Shown here piece after piece: positions 9,677-17,548 of a stretch of 64,000 nt of DNA. The translations under genes were made by a program, and so were the position numbers. The notes below the pieces were generated by a model. It was given only the letters and a program-made list of their open reading frames with translations. It did no database searches and was not told where the DNA came from. How positions within the stretch are numbered: position 1 is the first letter of the stretch; every line of letters starts with the position of its first letter. This DNA comes from VGJJ01 sp964480705 (GTDB taxonomy: Archaea > Iainarchaeota > Iainarchaeia > Iainarchaeales > VGJJ01): positions 62,001 through 126,000 of the forward strand of contig CAYZPC010000001.1 in the NCBI GenBank assembly GCA_964480705.1, in the 5' to 3' direction.

Positions 9677-10126
9677 TCATTCGATGAACTGTTTAATGTG
9701 TTCAAGAATTATATCCAATTTTTCTTTGGGTAAAATGTCGCTAGTCTTTGGCAAATAGTGCCGACCAAATTCCGTATCCATCCACGTTTTTCCGTCAAAA
9801 GTAATTGGTTCGTCATGTCGCGGTTTCATGTGCCAGTGAACGTGAGGGTTGTATGGTTTTTCTTTGAACGCGTGATTCATGAGGCATGTCCAATTAAACA
9901 GCGTAAATGGAAATGCCTTTTTGAGACCCGTTTCAAGTTTTTCAGTCACGCGGTGAAAGTCAACCATCTCTTCATCCGTAAGTTTAGACAAACTTTCAAC
10001 ATGACGTTTGGAAGAAATGAGGCATCTTCCCAAATAATTTTGGTCCCAGCTCAGGAAAACGTTCCAGTGTTTCGTTTCAAAAATAGGGTATTCCTTGATT
10101 GGGCAGATGTGGCATTCTTTTTCCAT
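9677..10126 (-). CDS. HIT-family protein
   Basis: 149 residues. The histidine triad motif HVHWH is at residues 95-99, within NPHVHWHMKPR, and a CxxC pair is near the N-terminus (C5, C8). HIT proteins hydrolyse or transfer nucleotide phosphoramidates and dinucleoside polyphosphates; the exact substrate here cannot be told. A GATAAAAT box at about 10148-10155 lies about 26 bases upstream. The gene is divergent from the DinD-like gene. Confidence 0.85.
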   Translation of the reverse strand: MEKECHICPIKEYPIFETKHWNVFLSWDQNYLGRCLISSKRHVESLSKLTDEEMVDFHRVTEKLETGLKKAFPFTLFNWTCLMNHAFKEKPYNPHVHWHMKPRHDEPITFDGKTWMDTEFGRHYLPKTSDILPKEKLDIILEHIKQFIE

Positions 10127-10248
10127 AATTTACTTGTGAAACGTAGAGATAAAATCCTATGTTTTATTTTTTTCGGCGGTTTACCTTCCGCCCGTTTTTA
10201 TTCAGTTTATTCGTGTTCGTTTCGCACTCACTTTTGGAGGTCGTTTCT

Positions 10249-11097
10249 ATGGATCAAAAAGATGCGTTGGTTGTTTTTCAAGATACAAAAATTAGGAGAA
10301 TATTACATAATAATGAATGGTTTTTTTCAGTCGTAGACGTGGTTGGTGCTTTGACAGATAGTCCAACGCCCCGACAATACTGGGGCAAAGTAAAGGATAG
10401 GGAGTTCAACGAGATTCAGTTGTCCCCAATTTGGGTACAACTGAAATTACCTTCTTCGGACGGCAAACTATACGAAACCGACTGCGCCAACACCCAAAAC
10501 ATGTTCCGCATCATCCAATCCATCCCTTCTCCCAAAGCCGAGCCCTTCAAACAATGGTTAGCCAAAGTAGGCTATGAGCGCGTGAAAGAAATTGAAAACC
10601 CTGAATTAGCCCAAGCGCGCATGGTCGAAACCTACCGCGCGAAAGGATATTCCAATGAGTGGATTGAAAGACGTCTGCGTGGCATTGCCGTGCGGGACGA
10701 TTTGACGAATGAGTGGAAAAAACGCGATGTGAAAGAGGGAGTGGAGTTTGCCATCCTCACGGCGGAAATTTCTTCCGCCACATTCGGAATGACTCCAACC
10801 GAATACAAGGATTTCAAGGGGTTGAAAAAAGAAAACTTGCGCGACCACATGAATGATTTGGAGTTAATTTTTACCATGCTCGGAGAAGCATCCACTGCAC
10901 ACGTTGCGCGTGGAAAAGACGCGCAGGGTTTTGTTGAGAACCAGCAGGCCGCCGTGGTGGGTGGAACGATTGCAGGGAATGCGCGAAAGGAATTGGAAAA
11001 TAAAAGTGGAGAAAAGATTTCCACATCTGAAAATTATCTTTCTGTTCCTGAGAGTCAGAAGCGTTTGGAGCGCTCGGCTAAAAAACACATTGAGTGA
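10249..11097 (+). CDS. DinD/BRO-N-like DNA-damage or antirepressor protein
   Basis: 282 residues. The N-terminus (FQDTKIRRILHNNEWFFSVVDVV, then RQYWGKVKDRE) is a BRO-N domain as in phage antirepressors. The rest (KPFKQWLAKVGYER-like segment, then an extended helical region) matches bacterial DinD, which modulates RecA. The ATG at 10249 is chosen because GGAGG lies 8 bases upstream at 10236-10240. This Shine-Dalgarno start differs from the leaderless style of its neighbours and fits lateral acquisition. It precedes a TAG-like gene by 24 bases. Confidence 0.75.
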   Translation: MDQKDALVVFQDTKIRRILHNNEWFFSVVDVVGALTDSPTPRQYWGKVKDREFNEIQLSPIWVQLKLPSSDGKLYETDCANTQNMFRIIQSIPSPKAEPFKQWLAKVGYERVKEIENPELAQARMVETYRAKGYSNEWIERRLRGIAVRDDLTNEWKKRDVKEGVEFAILTAEISSATFGMTPTEYKDFKGLKKENLRDHMNDLELIFTMLGEASTAHVARGKDAQGFVENQQAAVVGGTIAGNARKELENKSGEKISTSENYLSVPESQKRLERSAKKHIE

Positions 11098-11121
11098 ATA
11101 GTTTATTGGAGATGCTTCACG

Positions 11122-11592
11122 ATGGTCAAAAAGCGCTGGGATAAACCCAAATCGGACAATGCCTTCCTGAATGATGTTTCATTCATTGTTTTCGTCGTGC
11201 GTTTTAATTATCGGGTGGTTGAGAAGAAGTGGCCGGAAATAACGAAAGCGTTTCATCATTTTGATATTGCAAAGCTCTCCAAATTAGACGAAACGGATGA
11301 AAAAACCATGGAAAAATTCTTGCGTGCGCCGGGAATGATAAAAAACAAGTGGAAAATGCAAAGCGTTATCATCAACGCCAAAAAGTGTGCGGAGATTCAA
11401 CGCGAACATGGAAGTGTGTTGAAGTGGATTGCTAAAGCCAAAAAAGAATACAAAAAATCCCCCTTGCTCGCTCCCGAATTGAGAGATATTTTCCGCGTGT
11501 TTAGGGGAATTGGCCCGATGACAAGCACGTGGCTGGAAAGTTTGTTCATGTCTGATAAATCGTATGTCGAGTATGAAATGCCCGACAAGTGA
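11122..11592 (+). CDS. DNA-3-methyladenine glycosylase I (TAG)-like protein
   Basis: 156 residues. The segment FLRAPGMIKNKWKMQSVIIN followed by an alanine/lysine pair resembles the TAG family pattern of a glycine, then (R/K)N(R/K)xK and a helix ending in NA(K/R). The C-terminal FRGIGPMTSTWL looks like the helix-hairpin-helix turn of HhH glycosylases. It lacks the zinc-binding cysteines and histidines of classical TAG, so it may be a divergent or altered glycosylase. The last codons are odd: a near-identical copy of the gene end lies 59 bases downstream beyond an inserted repeat. Confidence 0.5.
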   Translation: MVKKRWDKPKSDNAFLNDVSFIVFVVRFNYRVVEKKWPEITKAFHHFDIAKLSKLDETDEKTMEKFLRAPGMIKNKWKMQSVIINAKKCAEIQREHGSVLKWIAKAKKEYKKSPLLAPELRDIFRVFRGIGPMTSTWLESLFMSDKSYVEYEMPDK

Positions 11593-11645
11593 GTTGTTGA
11601 TCAAACTTTTTGGTAAAAAGTTTGGTAGGGTATGAAATGCCGGAC
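11571..11645. repeat. Direct duplication flanking a palindromic repeat
   Basis: GTATGAAATGCCCGAC at 11571-11586 recurs as GTATGAAATGCCGGAC at 11630-11645, with 15 of 16 bases identical. The palindromic element described at 11597-11625 lies between them. The right copy reads Tyr-Glu-Met-Pro-Asp-stop, just as the left copy encodes YEMPD before the present end of the TAG-like gene. This looks like a duplication made when the element inserted at the gene end. Confidence 0.6.
11597..11625. repeat. Palindromic repeat, copy 1
   Basis: A TTGATCAA palindrome runs into CAAACTTTTT, three or four spacer bases, and AAAAAGTTTG, forming a strong hairpin. Related copies are at 22548-22580, 52595-52628 and 59641-59725. 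It lies just after the stop of the TAG-like gene and is flanked by a 16-base direct duplication. Confidence 0.7.
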
Positions 11646-11650
11646 TAATA

Positions 11651-11788
11651 TCAACTGCTTTGTGCAGGAATGCTTCGCCATCGTTCAAATCCGCACGCGT
11701 AACAGTGCAGCGCCACACTTCCTTGTGCGGGGTGCACTATTTTTTTCGAGTGGCACGTGGGACATTTGCTCGCGCGCGTGGGGATCAT
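11651..11788 (-). CDS. Small zinc-ribbon protein
   Basis: 45 residues (MIPTRASKCPTCHSK at the start). Two CxxC knuckles, CPTC at residues 9-12 and CYAC at 29-32, are 16 residues apart, the layout of a minimal zinc ribbon; GFERW follows the second knuckle. There is no evident Shine-Dalgarno sequence. It lies in an otherwise empty gap beside the inserted repeat. Coding status rests on the paired zinc knuckles alone. Confidence 0.5.
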   Translation of the reverse strand: MIPTRASKCPTCHSKKIVHPAQGSVALHCYACGFERWRSIPAQSS

Positions 11789-11858
11789 AAAAGATAACGA
11801 CTTTTAGGTGTTGATAAATGCTTGCCAGCCAAATCGCCAGCAAAAATTATTCAAATGA

Positions 11859-12218
11859 CTATCGTTGCGTTTCCAAATAGGCTTGTCGCGCGAGTGTTAG
11901 CGCGTCTTGGAGTGTTTCATCCGACTCAATAGTGACTTCTACCCATCCATTGTTCGCCATATTTTTGTCTCGGGGCACGCGTGCCATGTTTGAGTTGATG
12001 GCGCGCTGCTGGTGCGTGCGTGGTAGTTTAATGCGCATGGAAATCTGTCGCATGGTGGTGTACATTTCGCAGAATAGTTCTCCATTCGCTGAAACCGAGT
12101 CTCCTAATCCGGAGCGCTGCGGCTGAATGCCTTTCCAGCGTTTGATTCCATTCATGAATCCTTCATTCCATCTTTCCACGTCGAGTGGTCCTTTCGTGAG
12201 TGTTACATTGTCGTTCAT
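11859..12218 (-). CDS. Hypothetical protein
   Basis: 119 residues, soluble. The C-terminal part GWVEVTIES, then a helix ending in QAYLETQR, faintly recalls the MmcQ/YjbR fold, but I would not assign it. It lies downstream of mgtE on the same strand, 131 bases away. That gap holds no recognised feature other than A/T boxes. Confidence 0.5.
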   Translation of the reverse strand: MNDNVTLTKGPLDVERWNEGFMNGIKRWKGIQPQRSGLGDSVSANGELFCEMYTTMRQISMRIKLPRTHQQRAINSNMARVPRDKNMANNGWVEVTIESDETLQDALTLARQAYLETQR

Positions 12219-12349
12219 CGGCTAATTCCCCCTTCGCCGTACTGGGACTGAACGGAGGAAGTATGCTTCATTGGAATAAAAGGCTTGACACTCTAGCGGG
12301 AAAAAAGGGCACCCCACCCCCATTTCCTCAACATAATTTGGTGGGTTTG

Positions 12350-13375
12350 TTACAGCAACACGGCCACAATCACGAAATACAATATGATAGATGTCACATC
12401 CGAGATAATCGTTGCGAGGGGCCCGCTTCCTAATGCGGGGTCGTGTCCTGTTTTTTGGAATGCGTATGCGGTGACAAAGGAGGTGATGCTTGATATCATG
12501 AGTGTGGCGAATATGGCGGCTGAAATTACAAGTGTTTCTCCATTTCCTTTCCATAAGAGGAAAATAATTCCATACACGATGGATGCAATCATGAGGCTGA
12601 TGATGATGGAGATGGTGAGTGTGCGCACAAAATAGGGAATCGTTTTCAATTCCTTTCCCATAATGGATATGTCTCGAATGTAGAGTGTTTGATTTTGCGT
12701 TCCAAGCGCATTACTCATGTACAATATCGCTGGGATGAAAAACGCCACGATGAGATGTTCATCCAGCACGCGTGCAAACTGGTCCATGATTCCCGCGGCA
12801 ATAATCACTCCCACTAATCCAATGAGCAGCCATGGGGCGCGGTGCACAATGCTTTCGCGAATGGGAATGTGCATCGTGTCTTCATAATCTAAGTGCGCGT
12901 GGTGCACACCCGAAAAGGACAGGATGTGTTCGCGCAGGGTTCGGTTGATGATGTGGAGAATTTTATTCGTGACAATGACTCCTACGAGTTTTCCTTGTTT
13001 CACAATGGGGATGGCTCGCAGGTTGTGCTGCAATGCGAGGTGTGCGATTCGTTCGCGGTGCGTGTCGGGTCGAACGTAAATGATTTCTTTTTGCATGACG
13101 CTTTTGATGGGCGTGGTGGGGGCGTAGCGAAATAAATCGCGGATTGAAATAACCCCCACTAGTTTTTCGGAGGAATTTTGAATGTAAATGTATTCCACTT
13201 CATCAAAGTCTCCTCCATTTTTGGAGATGTGTTCGTCCACTTGCTTGATGGTCCATGTTTCGGGAACCACAGGAAAGTGTCCCGCTCCATAATATGCAGC
13301 CGTTCCATGCGCGGTGTGTTCGGCTGAAAAAGTGCTCCGCATTTCGGGGGTGGTTGGTTTGCGGGCAATCGTCAT
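12350..13375 (-). CDS. MgtE-type divalent cation transporter with CBS domains
   Basis: 341 residues. Residues about 30-150 contain two CBS motifs (LVGVISIRDLF and LVGVIVTNKIL), which in MgtE sense magnesium. The C-terminal half has about five membrane segments, including PWLLIGLVGVIIAAGIMDQF and the MgtE-like PAILYMSNALGTQNQTL. Expected role: gated magnesium uptake at the cell membrane. It lacks the N-terminal superhelical domain of bacterial MgtE, as many archaeal members do. A GATTAAAAAG box about 26 bases upstream suggests a leaderless mRNA. Confidence 0.85.
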   Translation of the reverse strand: MTIARKPTTPEMRSTFSAEHTAHGTAAYYGAGHFPVVPETWTIKQVDEHISKNGGDFDEVEYIYIQNSSEKLVGVISIRDLFRYAPTTPIKSVMQKEIIYVRPDTHRERIAHLALQHNLRAIPIVKQGKLVGVIVTNKILHIINRTLREHILSFSGVHHAHLDYEDTMHIPIRESIVHRAPWLLIGLVGVIIAAGIMDQFARVLDEHLIVAFFIPAILYMSNALGTQNQTLYIRDISIMGKELKTIPYFVRTLTISIIISLMIASIVYGIIFLLWKGNGETLVISAAIFATLMISSITSFVTAYAFQKTGHDPALGSGPLATIISDVTSIILYFVIVAVLL

Positions 13376-13433
13376 GAGTGGGATGATTTTTTTTAGAGAT
13401 TAAAAAGGAGCGTTCAGCGAAAAAGAAGAGGTG

Positions 13434-13470
13434 ACGCAGCGGGTGAGTGCTGCGTACCAAAAAACAGACG
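13434..13470 (-). terminator. Hairpin terminator after the EF-domain-2-like gene
   Basis: ACGCAGC at 13434-13440 pairs perfectly with GCTGCGT at 13449-13455 around an 8-base loop. Read on the minus strand, it follows the stop at 13503 and is trailed by a T-rich tract (CTCTTCTTTTT). Confidence 0.5.
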
Positions 13471-13502
13471 AGTAATGTTTCGGCCGTTGAGAGTTAGTGG
13501 AT

Positions 13503-13889
13503 TTAGTTGGCCACGAATGTGAGTTCTTTCACATCGAGCACGTCTTCTTTATCCACGCCTTCGACGCTCAAACCGACGGTCATTCCTTGCTTGGCAACCG
13601 CGCAGTTGGGGTATTTGCTCTCGATTTCTGTCACGCGGAATGTTTTTCCGGATGGAGAGATTCCCATCATGCGGGGGGCGATAACACCGGATTTGACTTT
13701 GCCGATGATATAAACGCCGTTAAATCCTAAGAATGTGGAGATTTTTTGAACCTCTAATTTGGGCTCTTTGCCCGGTTCCACTCGAATGTGGTCCTCCGGA
13801 CGCGAAATAATTTGGATACCGCTACTTGCTGTGGCGGCTACACTCATTTTGGATCGGCCATTGCCGAATGTTAGGCTTATCAGACTCAT
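13503..13889 (-). CDS. Protein resembling elongation factor domain 2 (EF1A/EF-Tu beta barrel)
   Basis: 128 residues from the chosen start. The C-terminal half (FLGFNGVYIIGKVKSG, then a VTEIESKY segment, then GMTVGLSVEGVDKEDV) matches the beta-barrel domain 2 of translational GTPases, where VxxGxV, a basic patch and GxxVGxxVxG are typical. There is no GTPase domain. The start at 13889 has GGTGAGG just upstream; a longer frame to 13970 is possible. Stand-alone domain 2 proteins occur in archaea, but their role is unknown to me. Confidence 0.5.
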   Translation of the reverse strand: MSLISLTFGNGRSKMSVAATASSGIQIISRPEDHIRVEPGKEPKLEVQKISTFLGFNGVYIIGKVKSGVIAPRMMGISPSGKTFRVTEIESKYPNCAVAKQGMTVGLSVEGVDKEDVLDVKELTFVAN

Positions 13890-14012
13890 TTTATCCTCAC
13901 CCCGAAGATACACTATTGGCGTTTTTTTCTGGGACTGGGTGTTGATTAAGGTTCTGGTGGGCAAAACCAAACCTTACACCCATTGCAGACTTTGAGTTCT
14001 TTACTTTGGACT

Positions 14013-14125
14013 TTATAACCCTTTTCCTCTGTTGTGCGTTGTTTGTTTCAAAAAAGGGGGTAGGATAACCCTTTTTCCCCAAAATGGGGGGTAATTAAGG
14101 ATTTTTAAAATTATAAAAAGGGTTA
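14013..14125. promoter_or_regulatory. Divergent regulatory region with TAACCCTTTT repeats
   Basis: The 342-base gap between divergent genes (13890-14231) is A/T-rich. It holds TAACCCTTTT at 14016, TAACCCTTTTT exactly 50 bases later at 14066, and the inverse AAAAAGGGTTA at 14115-14125. A CCCC-AAAAT-GGGG hairpin lies at 14077-14089. These look like operator sites or promoter elements. No other gene was seen in the gap. Confidence 0.4.
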
Positions 14126-14231
14126 GTTTTCGTTTTTTGTCGTGCGAATATGGGCACAATCTTGGACGAATTTGCGGTTCATTTTGCTCCCAATACACAG
14201 ACATAAATTCTCCTCCCTCCCTGCTTTCCTC

Positions 14232-14870
14232 ATGCTCGGCCAACTCCGTTCCGCGTTCAAGCCCATTTTCAACGTGCTCGCCCAACCCTTCATTGCCCTG
14301 CGAATCAACCCCTTGTGGGTGACCTTAATCGCTATTCCCTTTGCCCTCGCATGCGCCTATGCGTATGCCACGCAGCAATTCTGGCTCGCTCTCCTCCTTT
14401 TACCCCTTTCAAGTCTCTGGGATGCTATCGATGGCACGGTTGCCCGGGCGCAGAAGAAGGAGTCCCTCTGGGGCAATTATTTTGAGACGATGATTGACAA
14501 GCTCATTGAAATCATTATTTTCATCGGACTCTCAACGGTTGCCCCTATTGCTGCCATTTCCGCGCTCGGTTTTGGCCTATTATCATCCTACGCCAAGCCC
14601 CGCGTGGCGCTCGTGATTATCACCGACAACCATGACTGGCCGGCCATTGGTGAACATGCGGATAAAATGGTCATTTTGTTTGCGGGAACCCTGTGGGCGG
14701 CACTCTCTCCGTTTGCCGCGGTGGAAATCCTGACATACACGCTTTGGATGGTTGCGCTCGTTTCGTTGGTGGGGAGTATCCAGCGCGTGGTTTATGCCAA
14801 GAAATTAATTCATCTTGCTGAAAAAAATGGCTCTATTCTTCCGTATCTCAAGAAAGGAAAGGAACGTTGA
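14232..14870 (+). CDS. CDP-alcohol phosphatidyltransferase (phospholipid headgroup enzyme)
   Basis: 212 residues, integral membrane. The family motif DxxDGxxAR(x8)Gx3Dx3D is present with exact spacing from D64 to D89, except that the third aspartate is glutamate (E85). The family moves a CDP-activated lipid or polar alcohol to make phospholipids; archaeal members make archaetidylinositol phosphate or archaetidylglycerol phosphate. The start at 14232 is supported by an ATAAAT box about 28 bases upstream. The tRNA-binding gene follows after 43 bases with its own TATA-like box. Confidence 0.8.
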   Translation: MLGQLRSAFKPIFNVLAQPFIALRINPLWVTLIAIPFALACAYAYATQQFWLALLLLPLSSLWDAIDGTVARAQKKESLWGNYFETMIDKLIEIIIFIGLSTVAPIAAISALGFGLLSSYAKPRVALVIITDNHDWPAIGEHADKMVILFAGTLWAALSPFAAVEILTYTLWMVALVSLVGSIQRVVYAKKLIHLAEKNGSILPYLKKGKER

Positions 14871-14913
14871 CCTCGCCGGTAAGGCTAAAAGAGATTCCCC
14901 GTCCTTTGATACT

Positions 14914-15336
14914 ATGAATCCGCAATTGAATCTTTCCGAATCTCAACATGTGAGTCATACACTTACTCCTCCCGCTTCAACGCATACCGTTGCGCCAGCG
15001 AGTAACCAGATTACCATTGACCAATTCTTGAACCTGGTGCAACTCCGCACCGCCAAGATCGTTTCAGTTGAACGTATTCCCAACAAAGACAAACTATTGA
15101 AACTCACACTTGAAGTGGGAAATGAAACCCGCACCATTGTTTCGGGCATTCGTACTTTTTTTCCGGATGAAACTATTTTAGTCGGAAAAATGATTGCCAT
15201 CGTTGCCAACCTTGAACCCAAAAAACTCGGCGGCGTGGTGAGTGAAGGAATGCTCCTTGCCGCGTTGGATGATGAGGGAAAATTTTCCCTGCTCGTCGCC
15301 GAGAATGATGTGAAGAGTGGCGCAGAAGTTCGTTGA
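14914..15336 (+). CDS. tRNA-binding OB-fold protein (MetRS C-terminal/Trbp111 type)
   Basis: 140 residues. The C-terminal 110 residues form the EMAP-II-like tRNA-binding OB fold: LVQLRTAKIVSVERIPNKDK, LKLTLEVG, RTIVSGI and VANLEPKKLGGVVSEGMLLAA match the signature closely. Such proteins stand alone or assist methionyl-tRNA synthetase. The ATG at 14914 has a CTAAAAG box about 27 bases upstream, which favours it over an upstream start overlapping the previous gene. Confidence 0.85.
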   Translation: MNPQLNLSESQHVSHTLTPPASTHTVAPASNQITIDQFLNLVQLRTAKIVSVERIPNKDKLLKLTLEVGNETRTIVSGIRTFFPDETILVGKMIAIVANLEPKKLGGVVSEGMLLAALDDEGKFSLLVAENDVKSGAEVR

Positions 15337-15829
15337 GCGGAGCGTGTTGAACGTGCGCGTGCTTGTTGATAACGAAAAATCGCGCGCGGAAGAATTTTTT
15401 CAAGAAGCATTGAAAGAATGCGAAAAATCATTTTGCCTCTCTTCTCAATCCGGCTGCGTAATTGCGAACAACAATCTCATCATTGGCCGCGGCACAAACT
15501 CTCCTCCGGGGAATGTTAAAATAGAAAAATGTCTCAAGGATGATTTGCCGGAGAATTTTCGTTCCGACAAAACGTGTTGCATTCACGCTGAGGAGCGTGC
15601 GATTTTAGACGCTCTTTCGTTGGGAAAAAAACGTCTGCACGGTTCCACGTTATATTATATTCGAAAAAAATTTGGAGAAAAAGTTTTTGCAGGAAAACCA
15701 TACTGCACTATTTGTTCAAAACTTGCATTGGATGTTGGGGTAAAAGAATTTGTTCTCTGGCATGAAAATGGTATTGTAGCGTACGATGCGTGTGAGTATA
15801 ATGAACTCTCTTTCGCACATCGTCTGTAA
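15317..15829 (+). CDS. Cytidine/deoxycytidylate deaminase-family protein
   Basis: 170 residues if it starts at the GTG at 15317, which overlaps the previous gene by 20 bases. The zinc site is complete: H90-A-E92, and C130 with C133 in PYCTIC. The family deaminates cytosine or adenine bases, nucleosides, nucleotides or tRNA. The substrate cannot be told. A start slightly downstream (GTG or TTG near 15347-15365) is also possible. Confidence 0.75.
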   Translation: MAQKFVERSVLNVRVLVDNEKSRAEEFFQEALKECEKSFCLSSQSGCVIANNNLIIGRGTNSPPGNVKIEKCLKDDLPENFRSDKTCCIHAEERAILDALSLGKKRLHGSTLYYIRKKFGEKVFAGKPYCTICSKLALDVGVKEFVLWHENGIVAYDACEYNELSFAHRL

Positions 15830-15881
15830 TTTCTTTTCTTTACTTTTTTTTTGTTTTTGTTTTGAAAAAATCGTTTCGAAC

Positions 15882-16265
15882 TTAATCGCCGAGTGTGTAA
15901 TCGAATGCAATCGCCCACGTGGGTTGCACTGCGATTCCATCAATCAATATTTGGTCTCCGCACGCATACTCGCGAATTCGTCCGCCCGCGAGAACTTTCT
16001 CTTGGAGGGTTCGGGCGATGGATTGTTGCATATTGACAATTTGAATTTCTCCGTGAAAAGTGGGGTTGAATCCATTATCTTCATCTTCGCACGTGAACAT
16101 GGCGCGTGCACTTACAGCGTTCGCCCAGTATGTTTGTCCTGTTCCAATGTCAGTGACGTGAACGTAATACCCTTGCGCCGCGTTGGTTGCGCCGGCATTT
16201 GACAATGCTAAAATGGCGAGGATGCTGATGGTTAGGAAGAGTCGTAAAATCATATTTTTCAACAT
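15882..16265 (-). CDS. Small secreted protein, paralogue of the 37563-37973 product
   Basis: 127 residues. A signal peptide (LRLFLTISILAILALSNAGA) is followed by about 100 residues with three cysteines. The ending REYACGDQI, then VQPTWAIAFDY, matches REFACGYQI, then FQPTKAYAMIYD in the product of 37563-37973, so the two form a family. The start at 16265 has an AATAAAA box about 29 bases upstream. Function is unknown; an exported role is inferred from the signal peptide. Confidence 0.65.
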   Translation of the reverse strand: MLKNMILRLFLTISILAILALSNAGATNAAQGYYVHVTDIGTGQTYWANAVSARAMFTCEDEDNGFNPTFHGEIQIVNMQQSIARTLQEKVLAGGRIREYACGDQILIDGIAVQPTWAIAFDYTLGD

Positions 16266-16319
16266 AACTTGGTGCAAAAGCGTTATAAACCCAATAAAAT
16301 GCCTTTATTCGCCCTTTCT

Positions 16320-17495
16320 CTACCCTAAAGTAGTGAGCAAATATGGCACGACTGCAAGTGTCGCGAGCATGCTCCCCAGATTGGCGAGCACGGTGATAAG
16401 GAGGATTTGTGTCACGCGGTTTTTTCGAAACGATTGAAGGGAGTTCAACTCGCTTAATCCTGTGAAGTCCTTCATATTGGGCGCATCGCGTTTCGCTTCC
16501 ATCGCCGCAGCCACCCATCCTGCTGCAATTAAGGGGTGGAGCGCGGCCAGCCACGCCGTGAGAAAAACACCTATGGCAGTACTCCAGTGCGCTCCGCCTA
16601 ACATTGCTCCAATGGATGCGAGCACGCCGTGTCCCACAAACCAAAATAATAGGAAATGCAGCGAGGATTCAATTCCGCCTTGTAAAAATAACCATCCAAA
16701 CACTGCGACAAATACCACTGGGATTCCCCATTCTATCCATTTGTTTTTTTTCTCGGTGGGAACAATATTCAATTCGGCCAGAGGGATGAGTTTTTCCGCG
16801 TTTCCTTTGGTGTGTGCGTGCAAGTGTTCGATTATTCCTTTCACGTGTCCCGCCCCCACTATTCCAACAATTTTTTTTCCAGGAGTTTGAATGAGCGCAT
16901 GCGCAATGTACGAATCGCGTTCATCCACCAGCGTTCGTTTGAGTTTGGGATATTCGCGCGATAAATCTTCCATGAGTTTTGTCACGAGGTCGCTTTGTTT
17001 CATTTCTTCAATTTTTTTTTCATCGAGTTTTTCTTCCACTCCGCCAAATAATCCCATCACGAGGCTTCCGCCAAGTTTTAATTTTTCCCAAATGCTAACG
17101 TTGGCGAGGGCGCGCTTCATGGTGATTTGTAAACTTCTATCCATGAGCAATAGCGGTGTTTTAGTCTGTTGCGCGTACTCCACCGCAACTTTCATTTCAT
17201 CCCCGGGTTTTACTCCCACATTTTCTCCTAATCTTTTTTGCATGTTGGAGAGGAACAAATTCAATAGCACTAATCCGCTTTGCCCCGACTCAATGAGCTT
17301 CAACACATTCGTGTTTTCCCACTGGTCACCATTCATGAGTTTTTGCAATCGTATTTCGTCTAATTCTACTCCCACAATAGTGGGTTTTTCTTCTTCAATC
17401 GTTTTTTGTACTAATTCCACACTCGCTCTGGAGATGTGTGCCGTTCCCACGAGGATGATTTCTTTTTCTCCTACTTTAATGCGGAAAATGCTCAT
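16320..17495 (-). CDS. TraB/PrgY-family membrane protein
   Basis: 391 residues. The N-terminal domain has the family motifs GTAHIS at residues 17-22, VGVELDEIR and GAGHVKGI. The C-terminal 130 or so residues carry several membrane segments. TraB proteins are structurally related to the Tiki/GumN putative metalloproteases; bacterial members act on pheromone peptides, but archaeal function is unknown. It is divergent from the Trm112-like gene, and both probably use the A/T box near 17516-17526. Confidence 0.8.
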   Translation of the reverse strand: MSIFRIKVGEKEIILVGTAHISRASVELVQKTIEEEKPTIVGVELDEIRLQKLMNGDQWENTNVLKLIESGQSGLVLLNLFLSNMQKRLGENVGVKPGDEMKVAVEYAQQTKTPLLLMDRSLQITMKRALANVSIWEKLKLGGSLVMGLFGGVEEKLDEKKIEEMKQSDLVTKLMEDLSREYPKLKRTLVDERDSYIAHALIQTPGKKIVGIVGAGHVKGIIEHLHAHTKGNAEKLIPLAELNIVPTEKKNKWIEWGIPVVFVAVFGWLFLQGGIESSLHFLLFWFVGHGVLASIGAMLGGAHWSTAIGVFLTAWLAALHPLIAAGWVAAAMEAKRDAPNMKDFTGLSELNSLQSFRKNRVTQILLITVLANLGSMLATLAVVPYLLTTLG

Positions 17496-17514
17496 TTACA
17501 TGTGTGAGTCCGTG

Positions 17515-17526
17515 CTTATTAAAAAA
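17515..17526. promoter_or_regulatory. Shared divergent TATA box (TraB and Trm112-like genes)
   Basis: CTTATTAAAAAA reads as a TATA-like box on both strands. It is 25 bases from the traB start (17495) and 29 from the Trm112-like start (17549). The start codons are 53 bases apart, leaving room for only this element. Confidence 0.5.
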
Positions 17527-17548
17527 GGGTTGATGGGGAAAATAACAT

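Noticed and set aside
13897..14082. 61-codon frame upstream of the EF-domain-2-like gene
   Set aside because: No motif or ribosome site; it lies in the A/T-rich regulatory gap.
14016..14125. Telomere-like TAACCC repeats
   Set aside because: Only three isolated copies, with following T runs, inside a promoter region; no tandem array.
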